Translations under genes and position numbers: made by a program
Origin: Radiobacillus deserti
GTDB taxonomy: Bacteria; Bacillota; Bacilli; Bacillales; Amphibacillaceae
Direction of reading: 5' to 3'
Length of the DNA stretch: 64,000 bases
Assembly: GCF_007301515.1 (NCBI RefSeq)
Contig: NZ_CP041666.1
Span: 558,001-622,000 of the forward strand
Shown: positions 25,415 through 33,416 of the stretch, one piece after another
Layout: the number at the start of each line of letters is the position of its first letter
Numbering within the stretch: position 1 is the first letter of the stretch
The notes under the pieces: generated by a model
What the model was told of the DNA's origin: nothing
The model's database searches: none
The model's input: only the letters and a program-made list of their open reading frames with translations

Positions 25415-25593
25415 ACCGTAAAACCTCCTAATTTTAATGTTTTATCTTCTGACATTATTATAAGAACAGTGCTTTATATCTTAACAGCAAATCGAATAGA
25501 ATTATGTAATAAAACATAAAACGATAAATAACAATAAAATCCTTTGCTCTGTGCGTACATTAGTAGTATTTTATAGGCAAGAAGAGAGAACGA
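25415..25593. other. Short A+T-rich promoter region inside the element
   Basis: Lies between the divergent AlpA-like fragment and the 49-residue ORF. It is likely to hold divergent promoters, but no box is convincing. Confidence 0.3.
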
Positions 25594-25743
25594 ATGTATA
25601 GTTATTACCTCTATAAATGGTGGTATCTGTCTTTATTGGAGTTAAAGAATTTAGGTACACCTATTTTGAAGTATTTGACGTACAAAGGAAATCCAATGAA
25701 TTTTCACATGGAGAGAATGAGCCTTACCGACATATTTATTTAA
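25594..25743 (+). CDS. 49-residue protein of the integrative element
   Basis: ATG at 25594 behind GAAGAGAG. The protein begins MYSYYLYKWWYLSLLELKNL and continues with YLTYKGNPMNF to the end SLTDIFI. It is unusually aromatic at the N-terminus. I do not recognise the family, and a longer overlapping frame at 25617-25856 looks less natural. It lies between the HTH operon and the right attachment site. Confidence 0.4.
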   Translation: MYSYYLYKWWYLSLLELKNLGTPILKYLTYKGNPMNFHMERMSLTDIFI

Positions 25744-25899
25744 TAAAGTCGATTATTCGGCACTGGATGGGGTCTATAATGAAGAGAATTATTCATATAA
25801 AAGGTGGTAACATTAAAATAGAGCGGTTTTATTTACCGCCCCTTTGCATTAAGTAGTTATAGTCGCCTATTGTATTTTGTCTGTGAAAAGTACACAACA

Positions 25900-25941
25900 C
25901 ATGTGGAGTGTGTGTCGCAATTGATACTGAAAAAGGATTGA
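25900..25941 (+). pseudogene. Displaced native 3' end of rlmCD (attR side)
   Basis: Codons CAT GTG GAG TGT GTG TCG encode HVECVS, and the frame continues QLILKKD to a TGA at 25939-25941. This is nearly the same as the present rlmCD end HVECISQLVLKND. It has no start and is the host gene tail pushed away by the insertion. The core GAGTG is at 25906-25910, and the terminator that originally served rlmCD overlaps it. Confidence 0.88.
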
Positions 25942-25966
25942 GGAAATAGTTCCTCAATCCTTTTTT
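25930..25966. terminator. Original rlmCD terminator, now 6.9 kb away
   Basis: A 15-bp stem of AAAAAGGATTGAGGA (25930-25944) and TCCTCAATCCTTTTT (25951-25965) with a 6-nt loop and a T run. It overlaps the displaced rlmCD stop and also faces the convergent gene at 26019-26276. Confidence 0.88.
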
Positions 25967-26018
25967 GCCTTCCATTTAATTTATAACCCTTCGTGAATTA
26001 AATTACCAGCTTTAAATC

Positions 26019-26276
26019 TTAGGCAGTTATTAAATCTTTTTCTGCTAAGTTTTTGGTTATTGCATCTTTAGTCAGATTCATTTTATTTAGATTCATAAGA
26101 TTTTTGTGAGGGATTTCCATTTCGTCTAATATTGAAAGTAACTTGTGTAAATCAATAATGTAATCTTCAACACTATAACAACAATCATATTGTATACTAT
26201 GAAGAATAGATATAACTTCTTTCTTTAATTCTATCATTTCAAATTTACTTAAAATATCATTCTCTAAATTTCCCAT
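26019..26276 (-). CDS. Hypothetical 85-residue protein
   Basis: ATG at 26276 behind GAGGAGAG. Mostly helical and charged, with two Cys (YDCCYS) and the stretch EDYIIDLHKLLSILDEMEIP. No family recognised. It lies just past the right end of the integrative element, convergent with the displaced rlmCD tail, and is divergent from the 26445 operon. Confidence 0.55.
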   Translation of the reverse strand: MGNLENDILSKFEMIELKKEVISILHSIQYDCCYSVEDYIIDLHKLLSILDEMEIPHKNLMNLNKMNLTKDAITKNLAEKDLITA

Positions 26277-26397
26277 TTTAATCTCTCCTCAATAATATTA
26301 TTCTATTATTTCGGTCAATTCGGAAACAAATTATACTATGCCCTAATAAGAGATTGATAATCTTTTCCTGGTATGCTAATTATTATTTTGTTTAAGG

Positions 26398-26406
26398 TGA
26401 TATAAT
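26398..26406 (+). promoter_or_regulatory. Extended -10 promoter of the protease operon
   Basis: TG-A-TATAAT at 26398-26406, 39 bp before the ATG of the first gene; the -35 box is weak. Confidence 0.5.
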
Positions 26407-26444
26407 AAAAGTATAGTCACAAGATGAAGTGGAGGTACAAAATA

Positions 26445-26705
26445 ATGAAATGGAATGAAGTTCGCAGACAATTTCCAAATCGATGTGTCTTGGTTGAATC
26501 ACTTAATGCAATAACTAAAGATAATGAAAGAATTATTAAAGAAATGTCTGTTATTGACGACTTCGCTAGTGGAAATGCTGCTTGGAAAGCTTATAAAAAA
26601 ATACATGATGAAGATCAATCACGTGAATTATATATTTTTCACACGAACAATGAAGACAATAAAGTTATTGAGCAACCATATATAGGAGTTCGACGAAAGA
26701 AATGA
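26445..26705 (+). CDS. Partner protein of a retropepsin-like protease
   Basis: An 86-residue protein, ATG 26445 behind GTGGAGGT (an in-frame ATG at 26424 precedes the ribosome site). It begins MKWNEVRRQFPNRCVLVESL and has the later segment AYKKIHDEDQSRELYIFHT. I recall small proteins with this W-x-E-V-R-x-x-F/Y-P-N start paired with aspartic-protease genes in other bacteria; the function is unknown. Its stop overlaps the protease start (ATGA), showing translational coupling. Confidence 0.65.
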   Translation: MKWNEVRRQFPNRCVLVESLNAITKDNERIIKEMSVIDDFASGNAAWKAYKKIHDEDQSRELYIFHTNNEDNKVIEQPYIGVRRKK

Positions 26706-27094
26706 AGATCCAAATGATGGATTACTTACCTATTGTTTCATTAGCAATCGAATTTAACGGAAATAAAAAGACTTTTGAAAACGTATTGTTAGATACTGGG
26801 TGTTCTTCAACAATATTAGACACCGATTTGTCTGAAGAAATTGGACTTTTACTCGATTTAGAAAATGCAATTACACGAAAGATGTATGGTATTGGCGGAA
26901 CAGAAATCTGTATAGAACAAAAAGTGGATAGCATCTTTTTAGACGAGTTTCAGTTAACAAACTTTACTTTGCAACTTGGTGATGTTAAAGAAATGCATGG
27001 ATTTGATGGGATTATTGGGATTGATTTTTTAACTTCTAATAAATTGATCATTGATTTTAACAATATGGAAGTTCGAAATAGTTCTCAGTACTAG
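26702..27094 (+). CDS. Retropepsin-like aspartic protease (clan AA)
   Basis: A 130-residue protein with the catalytic motif LLDTGCSSTIL (Asp in D-T-G, near residue 30) and a second flap and psi-loop-like region GFDGIIGIDFL before LIIDF, as in single-domain retropepsins that dimerise. No signal peptide is seen, so it is cytosolic. It overlaps the 86-residue partner by 4 bp. The substrate is unknown; the tight pair could be a protease with its regulator or substrate. It looks intact, unlike many neighbours. Confidence 0.75.
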   Translation: MKIQMMDYLPIVSLAIEFNGNKKTFENVLLDTGCSSTILDTDLSEEIGLLLDLENAITRKMYGIGGTEICIEQKVDSIFLDEFQLTNFTLQLGDVKEMHGFDGIIGIDFLTSNKLIIDFNNMEVRNSSQY

Positions 27095-27222
27095 GTAAAC
27101 ACTGCTACATCAATATGTCTGCGATCACCACTCAATCCATGTGGAGGCAGTGGCGGAAGTCCACTTGAAAGTGTCTAATTAAAATATAATTCATCGAAAC
27201 AAAATAAACATTTCCGATTCAG

Positions 27223-27266
27223 ACCCCGAATTCGCGAAAAAAAACTTTTGCGAATTCGGGGTTATT
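27223..27266 (+). terminator. Large hairpin after the protease operon
   Basis: A 13-bp perfect stem (ACCCCGAATTCGC 27223-27235 with GCGAATTCGGGGT 27250-27262), a 14-nt A/T loop, then TATTT. It probably terminates the operon, 130 bp downstream. Confidence 0.7.
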
Positions 27267-27526
27267 TCATGTCTAAACCATTGTCATTCCTGAAGTCTCT
27301 CTTTCCTCGGCTTTTTCATATTTTACAAATCTTTTTATAACTCAGAAATAGAGTGAACAAAAAACGGGAAAGATGCGAAAAAAGTAATTTTTGATCCGAA
27401 AATCTTTCCAAATGGGGTTTTCGTAGCAAAACTTTATTTTAACGCTAGCGGTGGAATACGGCCTGAAACGGTGTTTTTTAATTACTATATATTATCTTGC
27501 AATAAGAGACATTTCATGATAATTTT
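27267..27526. other. Region upstream of the tetR-like gene
   Basis: No gene found. A coding-looking scrap near 27420-27475 (TTTATTTTAACGCTAGCGGT) resembles the start of the Nudix pseudogene near 32940, so it may be a remnant of a similar gene. Confidence 0.3.
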
Positions 27527-27541
27527 TATAATGAACGTTCA
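27527..27541. promoter_or_regulatory. -10 box with overlapping palindromic operator before the tetR-like gene
   Basis: TATAAT at 27527-27532 is followed at once by the palindrome TGAACGTTCA (27532-27541). The same -10/operator arrangement (TATAATGAACGTT) precedes the MFS gene at 28174-28186, so both are probably bound by the TetR-type repressor encoded here. Confidence 0.7.
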
Positions 27542-27562
27542 ATATAAAAAAGGGGTAGTCAT

Positions 27563-28117
27563 ATGAAAAAGTCACAAAAAAAAGAATCCATTTTGAATAC
27601 GGCTGAAAAACTATTTTATCAGCACGGTTTTCATGCAATTGGTGTGAAATCTATATTGGAACAAGCCGGAGTGGCACCAATGACTATGTACTACCATTTC
27701 AACTCAAAAGAAGATCTAATCAAAGAAATATTAGTGCGAAGAGAAGATCAATATCTTCAATTGATAGAAGATAACGTTAAAAGGGAAGACGGAATTAATT
27801 CATATATAAAGTCTCTAATCAAGATACACTTAGATTGGATAGAGTCGGATAGTTTTAATGGATGCTTATTCTTAAGAGCAAAGCAGGAGTACCAAGGTGT
27901 AAACGAGGAAATATCTTCGCTAAGTAGGGAACATAAAAAAACACTGCTAAACATAATTGAACATGATTTAAAGCTAATTCATGTTCCTAAATCACTTGGT
28001 ATCCAATTACTTATTATACTAGAGGGGTTAACTTCAATAGCCCAAATCCAGCCAATAGATGAAGTAAAGGAAGCTGCAAATGGTTTAATAAAAAGTATAT
28101 ATGATGCTTGGAAATGA
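27563..28117 (+). CDS. TetR/AcrR family transcriptional repressor
   Basis: A 184-residue regulator. The N-terminal TetR HTH is complete (ILNTAEKLFYQHGFHAIGVK, AGVAPMTMYYHFNSKEDLI); a ligand-binding helical domain follows. The start is the ATG behind AAAAAGGGG. A shared operator upstream of itself and of the MFS gene 92 bp downstream suggests autorepression plus control of efflux. The inducer is unknown. Confidence 0.9.
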   Translation: MKKSQKKESILNTAEKLFYQHGFHAIGVKSILEQAGVAPMTMYYHFNSKEDLIKEILVRREDQYLQLIEDNVKREDGINSYIKSLIKIHLDWIESDSFNGCLFLRAKQEYQGVNEEISSLSREHKKTLLNIIEHDLKLIHVPKSLGIQLLIILEGLTSIAQIQPIDEVKEAANGLIKSIYDAWK

Positions 28118-28125
28118 AATAGTGA

Positions 28126-28161
28126 GAGGGAAACTAATGTCGAACATTGTTCCCTATTTTT
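28126..28161 (+). terminator. Terminator between the tetR-like and MFS genes
   Basis: AGAGGGAA...AATGT pairs with ACATTGTTCCCT across a CGA loop with a small bulge, followed by seven T. Confidence 0.7.
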
Positions 28162-28173
28162 TTACTCATTTAT

Positions 28174-28188
28174 TATAATGAACGTTAT
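28174..28188. promoter_or_regulatory. -10 box and TetR-type operator of the MFS gene
   Basis: TATAAT (28174-28179) runs into TGAACGTTAT (28179-28188), almost identical to the palindrome before the tetR-like gene. No clear -35 at 17 bp. Confidence 0.6.
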
Positions 28189-28208
28189 ATATAAAAGAGG
28201 TGGTTGAT

Positions 28209-29339
28209 ATGTATGAAAAGAAATTGATTGTTGTTGGTTTACCTATGATTGCTGTAACGTATGGTTTATCTCGGTTTAGTTATGGTTTAATGCTTCCATA
28301 TATTAATAAAACGATGAACATGGCACAGTCCACTATCGGTGTCGTTTCGTCTCTATCATACATCGCTTACTGTATTGCAATCGTATTAGCAATGGTATTT
28401 TCTAATAGAATTTCATCAAAGTCTATTCTTGGCATAGCTGGATTATCATCGATAATTGGTTTAGGGATTATCTCAATCTCGTTTAACCCGGCCGTACTAA
28501 GTCTAGGCATATTTTTGGCAGGACTAAGTACGGGTTTTTCATCCCCACCATACGCTAATATTGTTGACTTGAATGTAGAAACAAGATTACAGAATCAAAC
28601 TAATTCTTGGATAAACTCTGGTACCAGTATTGGCACAGCATTTACTGGTGCAGTCGCCATCTTTATGACAGATAGCTGGAGAGAAACGTATTTTATATTT
28701 ATGGTAATTGCTACATTTGTATTAATTGCTAATTACAAAGTCCTGCCAAAGAATCAACCTTTAAAAGAAAACGTAATAGTTGGTTTCTCGAAAGAAGAGG
28801 TCAGAAGAGCCATACCGTTAATTCTGGCTTCTTTATTGTTAGGAATATCCTGTTCAGCCTATTGGACATTTTCAAGAGACTTTATGTTTCAGATAGAGAA
28901 TGTTCCTTTATACCTCGGAGAGTGGTTCTGGGTAATTATTGGAATAGCAGGGTTATTAGGGGGCACTGCTGGTGTATTTGTAAATAAATATGGTTTAATG
29001 CCTGCATACAGGATTTCTGTATTAGCGCTTTCAACCTCGTCTCTTCTATTAGGGACATTTGTAGATTATATTATAATAGGGTGGCTATCACCAGCCCTTT
29101 TTGGTAGTTCGTATATTTTTATGACGGGTGTTTTAATCATATGGGGGATTTCCGTGTTTAAATCAAACCCATCATTTGGCCTAGGTATACCTTTCTTAAT
29201 ACTAGCACTTGGTCAAGCAATAGGGGCCATTGTCTCCGGGGTAATCGCAGATTTATCGGGGTATCATGCTCTATTTACAGGAGCTTCTATAATGGGGTAT
29301 GTAGCTTTAGTATTCAAACACAAAAATACAGAGATATAG
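28209..29339 (+). CDS. MFS transporter, YbfB/YjiJ-like
   Basis: A 376-residue integral membrane protein with 11-12 hydrophobic helices. The N-terminal stretch GLSRFSYGLMLPYINKTMNM is characteristic of the YbfB/YjiJ MFS group. The start is the ATG 28209 behind AAGAGGTGG (GTG 28200 overlaps the ribosome site). It is regulated with the upstream TetR-type gene through a shared operator, so a drug or metabolite efflux role is likely; the substrate is unknown. The length is normal. Confidence 0.85.
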   Translation: MYEKKLIVVGLPMIAVTYGLSRFSYGLMLPYINKTMNMAQSTIGVVSSLSYIAYCIAIVLAMVFSNRISSKSILGIAGLSSIIGLGIISISFNPAVLSLGIFLAGLSTGFSSPPYANIVDLNVETRLQNQTNSWINSGTSIGTAFTGAVAIFMTDSWRETYFIFMVIATFVLIANYKVLPKNQPLKENVIVGFSKEEVRRAIPLILASLLLGISCSAYWTFSRDFMFQIENVPLYLGEWFWVIIGIAGLLGGTAGVFVNKYGLMPAYRISVLALSTSSLLLGTFVDYIIIGWLSPALFGSSYIFMTGVLIIWGISVFKSNPSFGLGIPFLILALGQAIGAIVSGVIADLSGYHALFTGASIMGYVALVFKHKNTEI

Positions 29340-29523
29340 GGAGTTCTTTTGCAGCGGCTATAAAAAGACGAAAAATGATAGTGAGATAGTTTAGAAAATG
29401 AATTTAGTAATTTAAATAGTATTGTTATAAAACTGCACTAATATCTATTGGCATTAACTTTACGTAAGTGGGTACTATTAAAGCACAGTATATAAATATG
29501 GATTAAAGGTAGGGGGTGAACAG

Positions 29524-29973
29524 ATGAGCAGAGCAAGTAAAATACACAAGAATGAGGAATCTAAAATTTGCCCGGAATGTGGCGCTCCCAAGGTAAATGG
29601 CATGGATTGTTGGGAGCAACTTGGGGGAGTATTAGCATGGGAAGCCGATGACCCTGAACTTCTTGCTGAGCATTTTAAGACAGTTGCTTCGTATAATCTA
29701 CAGCACCCTTCACAATTCACAGACAGGATACTTGCAGACTTACGGGCTGTTTTTATTGAACATTTGGATAATGGGCTGCCTATTATGGAAATGAGAAAGC
29801 GATTAGGGAAAATAAGTGGAGGCAAAAATCGAGTACTTAAGGATAAGTCGGAAAGACATCCAGTTCAACATGATTGGAAAATGACGATATCAGATGTATA
29901 TATACCAAATCATCCAGAAAATGCTGCCCAGCGGGTAAGGGAGTGGGCGGCGGTTATACGTCAAGAGCTTTAA
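29524..29973 (+). CDS. DUF5946 family protein
   Basis: A 149-residue protein with an N-terminal zinc-ribbon-like CPECGAPKVNG and the family stretch CWEQLGGVLAWEADDPELLA, then VASYNLQHPSQFT and a C-terminal REWAAVIRQEL. The family function is unknown. The ATG is behind GGGGGTGAAC. It is monocistronic as far as seen, and a broken gene begins right after its stop. Confidence 0.75.
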   Translation: MSRASKIHKNEESKICPECGAPKVNGMDCWEQLGGVLAWEADDPELLAEHFKTVASYNLQHPSQFTDRILADLRAVFIEHLDNGLPIMEMRKRLGKISGGKNRVLKDKSERHPVQHDWKMTISDVYIPNHPENAAQRVREWAAVIRQEL

Positions 29974-29977
29974 TTAG

Positions 29978-30316
29978 TATTATATTAATGTTGATAAAAT
30001 TAATAGTTTAGAATTACATACTGATGGAGAATCAATTGACAGTCTAAAAGGTGCGATTGACATAGATATTTCTGTTACTCCTTTTTCTAACTCTTTACCT
30101 ATTAATAGAATTAATTGGAGTATTAACTAGATAGAACACTTTCATATGGTCTATATATCAATTCCAACTTTAGAATCAAAAAAAGTACCTCAATCTTATC
30201 AATACATCCGTAAGGAAGGTGAATTAAGATATTTCAAATACCGTTGTTATGATTATGAAACAATCATTTGTATCGATTCAAATGGTTTAGTTGTTGATTA
30301 TCCAAATACTTTATAA
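29978..30316 (+). pseudogene. Remnant of a putative glycolipid-binding domain protein
   Basis: One continuous frame from 29978 to TAA 30314-30316 is interrupted by an in-frame TAG at 30128-30130 and has no start. Residues after the stop codon include VPQSYQYIRKEGELRYFKYR and IDSNGLVVDYPN, which match the C-terminal half of the bacterial glycolipid-binding family (PF06475). The N-terminal half is missing. Confidence 0.6.
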
Positions 30317-30437
30317 TGTTTAATTTGTGATAAAATTCACTTAAAGTAAAGAGAGTATCTTCAAGAATGATTAGGAACCTTATTTATTGAACGAGCAGTT
30401 AGTACATTAGGTATATTAAAAGTAGGGTGGGAATTGT

Positions 30438-31026
30438 TTGGGAGATAAAATACTAAATTTATTGAATGAAATTCCGAAAATTGAACAAGGTCAAAAGGTT
30501 GTTCTTGGAATAGATGGATTAAGTCGTTCTGGTAAGACAACATTTGTGAGAAATATTGAACAGCATATGCAAGCAAAAAATATTTTTGTTTGCATATTTC
30601 ATATAGACGATTACATTGTTGAGAGAGCGTTATAACACTGGTTAGGAAGAGTGGTATGAGTATTATAATTTGCAATGGGATGTAGAATGGCTAAAAGAGA
30701 ATTTATTCAAAAGACTAAAGAAGACTAATAAACTCTACTTACAAACTTATGATTATACTTCTGATACACAACAACCACAGACAGTCAAAATACCTAATAC
30801 TTGTCTAATTATAATTGAAGGAGTATTTTTACAAAGAAAAGAGTGGAGACATTTCTACGATTTTATGATTTATTTGGAGTGTTCAAGAGAAAAGAGATTT
30901 AATCGTGAAAGTAATGTAACACAGAAAAACATTGGGAAGTTTGAAAAGAGATACTGGAAGGCTGAAGTCCATTATTTGCAAACAATTTCACCGATGGAAC
31001 AGGCAGATTTAGTTATACAGAATTAA
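30438..31026 (+). pseudogene. Broken uridine-kinase-like P-loop protein
   Basis: The TTG 30438 start follows TAGGGTGGG. The first part has a Walker A motif (GIDGLSRSGKTTF) and FHIDDYIVER, as in uridine-kinase-like AAA proteins. After about 30630 the frame shifts, and an in-frame TAG follows in the new frame. The rest (EWYEYYNLQWDVEWL, IIIEGVFLQRKEW, ending LVIQN) is in that second frame to 31026. Joined, they give a roughly 195-residue kinase, now inactive. Confidence 0.82.
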
Positions 31027-31220
31027 TCTAACATAATTTACTTGTGAAGGATTACACTTAAATTAAAGGGTGCAAATGTTTAACAAAAGGATCGACAATA
31101 GGGCGATATTTTAGGGTTATTGGAATTTTGTGTTAAAATAAAATGTGAATCTGTGATCTTAAAGTAAACTAGCTAATAGTTTGTCAATATTTTTCAATGA
31201 AAAATTTAAAAAAGGCATTA
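31027..31220. other. Short non-coding gap next to the IS110 remnant
   Basis: About 190 bp of A+T-rich DNA with no gene or strong site; the truncated end of the IS110 remnant adjoins it. Confidence 0.3.
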
Positions 31221-32131
31221 CTAAAAGAGCACACTAAATAACCTTCCGCCAATTTCAGAAATGATCGTTGCAGCGATCTTTTCACCGATACCAGGGATAG
31301 ATTTGATAATATGATATTCTTCAATATCTCTAGCGAGAGTGTCTATCTCTGTCTCTAACTTGGATAGATGCTCTTTATATTGAAGAATGATTTTAACATA
31401 TATACCGAGACTCAAAATATGACCTTGATAAACGACCTTCTCAAAAGGATTGCGAGCTGCCGCAGCTTTAAGCTTTTGAGCTTTTTCAGCTGCCCACGTT
31501 ATTGATCGACTTTTACAAAGTCCATGAATCGTCTCACTAATTATCTCTTCACTGGTTTTCAAAATATCTTCAGATGAAGGAAACCTTTGAAGAGTTAAGA
31601 GTGAAACCACTGAATATAAATCCCCAAAAACCCCTTTATACTCAGGAAATACTTGTTCAAGCACTGCCTGGAATTGAAGCTTTGTTTGCATCGCAACCCA
31701 GTAATATTATCATGTTGTCTCGTGAGATTACGGAGGTTTAAAGGTTGAACCCCACGTTTTTTATAAGGCTCTAATTCTTCTTTGTAGAACAGCTCACAAA
31801 GCAGATATGCATTAATGGCATCCGTTTTAACTTTCCTCAAGCTCGAACTCCTGGCTTTGTATGAAATTAAAGGATTAATGATAATTAATAGATAACCACG
31901 TTCCTCTAGGTAATGAACAACAGGAGTTTGATAGTGTCCAGTCGCCTCTAATATGATAGGTGGCTTCTTACCAGACTCTTTCTTTACATCCTCAAGAAAT
32001 TCTACCAGTGAATGAAGTCCTTCAAGTGTATGTGAAACTTTGAAACTCTTACGAAACGCTTTCCCCTTGTCCAAGAATGCTTGAACTTGAATTTCCCCTT
32101 TTGAGTCATCCAGACCAACGACTGGATTCAT
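31221..32131 (-). pseudogene. IS110-family transposase, frameshifted and 3'-truncated
   Basis: The first frame (ATG 32131) gives the RuvC-like DEDD domain: VVGLDDSKGEIQV, IILEATGHYQTPVVHYL, KVKTDAINAYLL. Near 31695 one base is lost, and the downstream frame continues MQTKLQFQAVLEQVF to the HhH-like KSIPGIGEKIAATIISEIG. It then ends early at 31221, without the C-terminal domain that bears the catalytic serine. Dead copy. Its upstream non-coding end is retained. Confidence 0.88.
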
Positions 32132-32335
32132 CTTGCATCTCCTCCGAATATCTTTATTTGCCAGTAACCCCTAATGCCTAATGTAGTATCACAGCTTCGC
32201 TTGTTATACGAGATCTAAGTCCCAACCAGACCTCAAACATGCTTCTACAAGTAGGGGACGAACGGTTTAGTTGACGGAATCAATGTCCCACGGGCAGTTA
32301 CGTTCTACCCTGGCTACTGTTATAATAAGACCATA
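32132..32335 (-). ncRNA. Candidate bridge-RNA region of the IS110 remnant
   Basis: The non-coding DNA upstream of IS110 transposases encodes the bridge RNA that pairs with donor and target DNA. This 200-bp stretch on the minus strand is in that position and holds several short inverted repeats. I have not folded it, so only the location supports the call. Confidence 0.35.
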
Positions 32336-32336
32336 T

Positions 32337-32377
32337 AAAAAAAGGTCAACCAGAAATATTTAGCATTCTGGCTAACC
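32337..32377 (-). terminator. Hairpin with T tract at the outer end of the IS110 remnant
   Basis: GGTCAACCAGAA (32344-32355) pairs imperfectly with TTCTGGCTAACC (32366-32377). On the minus strand a run of seven T follows. It may shield the IS from outside transcription. Confidence 0.55.
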
Positions 32378-32437
32378 TTATAATACGAACGGAGCAGGTT
32401 AATTCAATAAGAAGCAAATTTTAACGGGGGTAATAAA

Positions 32438-32632
32438 ATGAGGAACTTTATACTTTTTAATGCAAATAGGTTATCCTTCATAATAATTTCTATTTTACTA
32501 ATTGGCGAGGTTATAGCTTTAATAAAGGATCAATCTACTTGGAATATTGTATATGTTATTATTCTAAGTATCTCGTGGTTGAGCTTTCTGTTGCTTGTTT
32601 TAGTAAAACCTAAAAAAGTCGAAGAGGAGTAA
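32438..32632 (+). CDS. 64-residue membrane protein
   Basis: The ATG follows AACGGGGGT. Two hydrophobic helices (FIIISILLIGEVIALI and VYVIILSISWLSFLLLVLV) and a charged tail KPKKVEEE predict a small two-pass membrane protein. Family unknown; neighbours are remnants, so the context says little. Confidence 0.5.
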   Translation: MRNFILFNANRLSFIIISILLIGEVIALIKDQSTWNIVYVIILSISWLSFLLLVLVKPKKVEEE

Positions 32633-32961
32633 ATCCGTGGCCTCCTAAAAACCATGGAATTCCATTTAATAAAGTAAAAATGATAGATAAAGCAACAGCA
32701 CACTACCAATCTACATTCGATTTAAACGGGATGAAAAAATAAAGAACTTTAAAATGGAAAATACTATATTACTATTCGACTTTTCAACCTTTGTCTCTTC
32801 TAAAGAATTAAAACCATTTACTGTTGATATTCCGGTCGGGGAAGAATAAGCAGTTAATGTAACTAATTATAGAAGCCGAGAGGAATTCTATTATTACAAT
32901 GAATAATTAGTTAGATCGGGCGATGACTTAGTCGAAAAATTTTATTTTAACTCGAACGGTG
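32633..32961 (+). other. Decayed coding-like DNA, unidentified
   Basis: Short frames with stops, for example one reading ENTILLFDFSTFVSSKELK and ending PVGEE before a TAA near 32850, suggest a degraded gene. No family is recognised. Confidence 0.3.
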
Positions 32962-33323
32962 GAATGGGGTGGCGGTCAAGAACATGGGGAAAATCTCCAT
33001 CAAACATTGAAAAGGGAATGTATAGAGGAAATATAGAAATTAATAATCTAATATTTATACGAGAATACATTGGAAAAAATCATGAGCATTTTGAATTTGA
33101 CTCAGAAGTACACCAAACGGAATATATGTTTTTATGTAAGGTTAAAGAAGGAAATAAAGAAATAGGAATTGGATAGTTCCTGATGATGGACAAATTGGTG
33201 TAGAGTGGTTGCCTTTGTCTGAATTAATAAATTATAGACTGTACTCAAACAATGCGAGAGTACATAATTGATTATATTGCAGGTGAGGTACTATCAGTTT
33301 ACTTAGGAGATATAAATGAATAA
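32962..33323 (+). pseudogene. Nudix hydrolase remnant with several frameshifts
   Basis: A Nudix-box-like stretch GGGQEHGENL, then KRECIEE, is in one frame. The next part (REYIGKNHEHFEF, EYMFLCKVKEGNKE) is in a second. VPDDGQIGVEWLPLSELINY and MREYIIDYIAGEVLSVYL are in further frames, ending at TAA 33321-33323. At least three frameshifts; not functional. Confidence 0.75.
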
Positions 33324-33416
33324 TACAGTGATACGTTTTGGGGGTGAACTAATGCGAACTAGGCAGGATAGTCAATAAGGATTAGCTATAACAACATTGA
33401 ATTGGTGGGAATTAGA

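Larger units (their letters stand above)
19011..25910. mobile_element. Serine-recombinase integrative element in the rlmCD 3' end, about 6.9 kb
   Basis: The left junction lies in rlmCD at GAGTG 19011-19015. The right junction is the matching GAGTG at 25906-25910, immediately followed by codons for the original rlmCD tail and its stop. Between them are a large serine recombinase facing the left end, a 49-residue companion, a nucleotidyltransferase, two AlpA/excisionase-like HTH genes (one broken by an IS21-family insertion), a frameshifted small ORF and a 49-residue ORF. No conjugation genes are visible, so it is probably mobilised in trans or is a simple integrative or transposon-like unit. 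The rum/rlmD gene is a known insertion site for serine-recombinase elements in streptococci; its use here is seen directly from the duplicated gene end. Confidence 0.85.

Noticed and set aside
25617..25856. 79-codon frame in the integrative element
   Set aside because: It overlaps the better-supported 49-residue ORF at 25594 in another frame and lacks a ribosome site.
27425..32965. Similar 35-bp segments near 27430 and 32940 as ends of one mobile element
   Set aside because: The similarity is limited to a short coding-like stretch in the same orientation, with no inverted repeat or target duplication.
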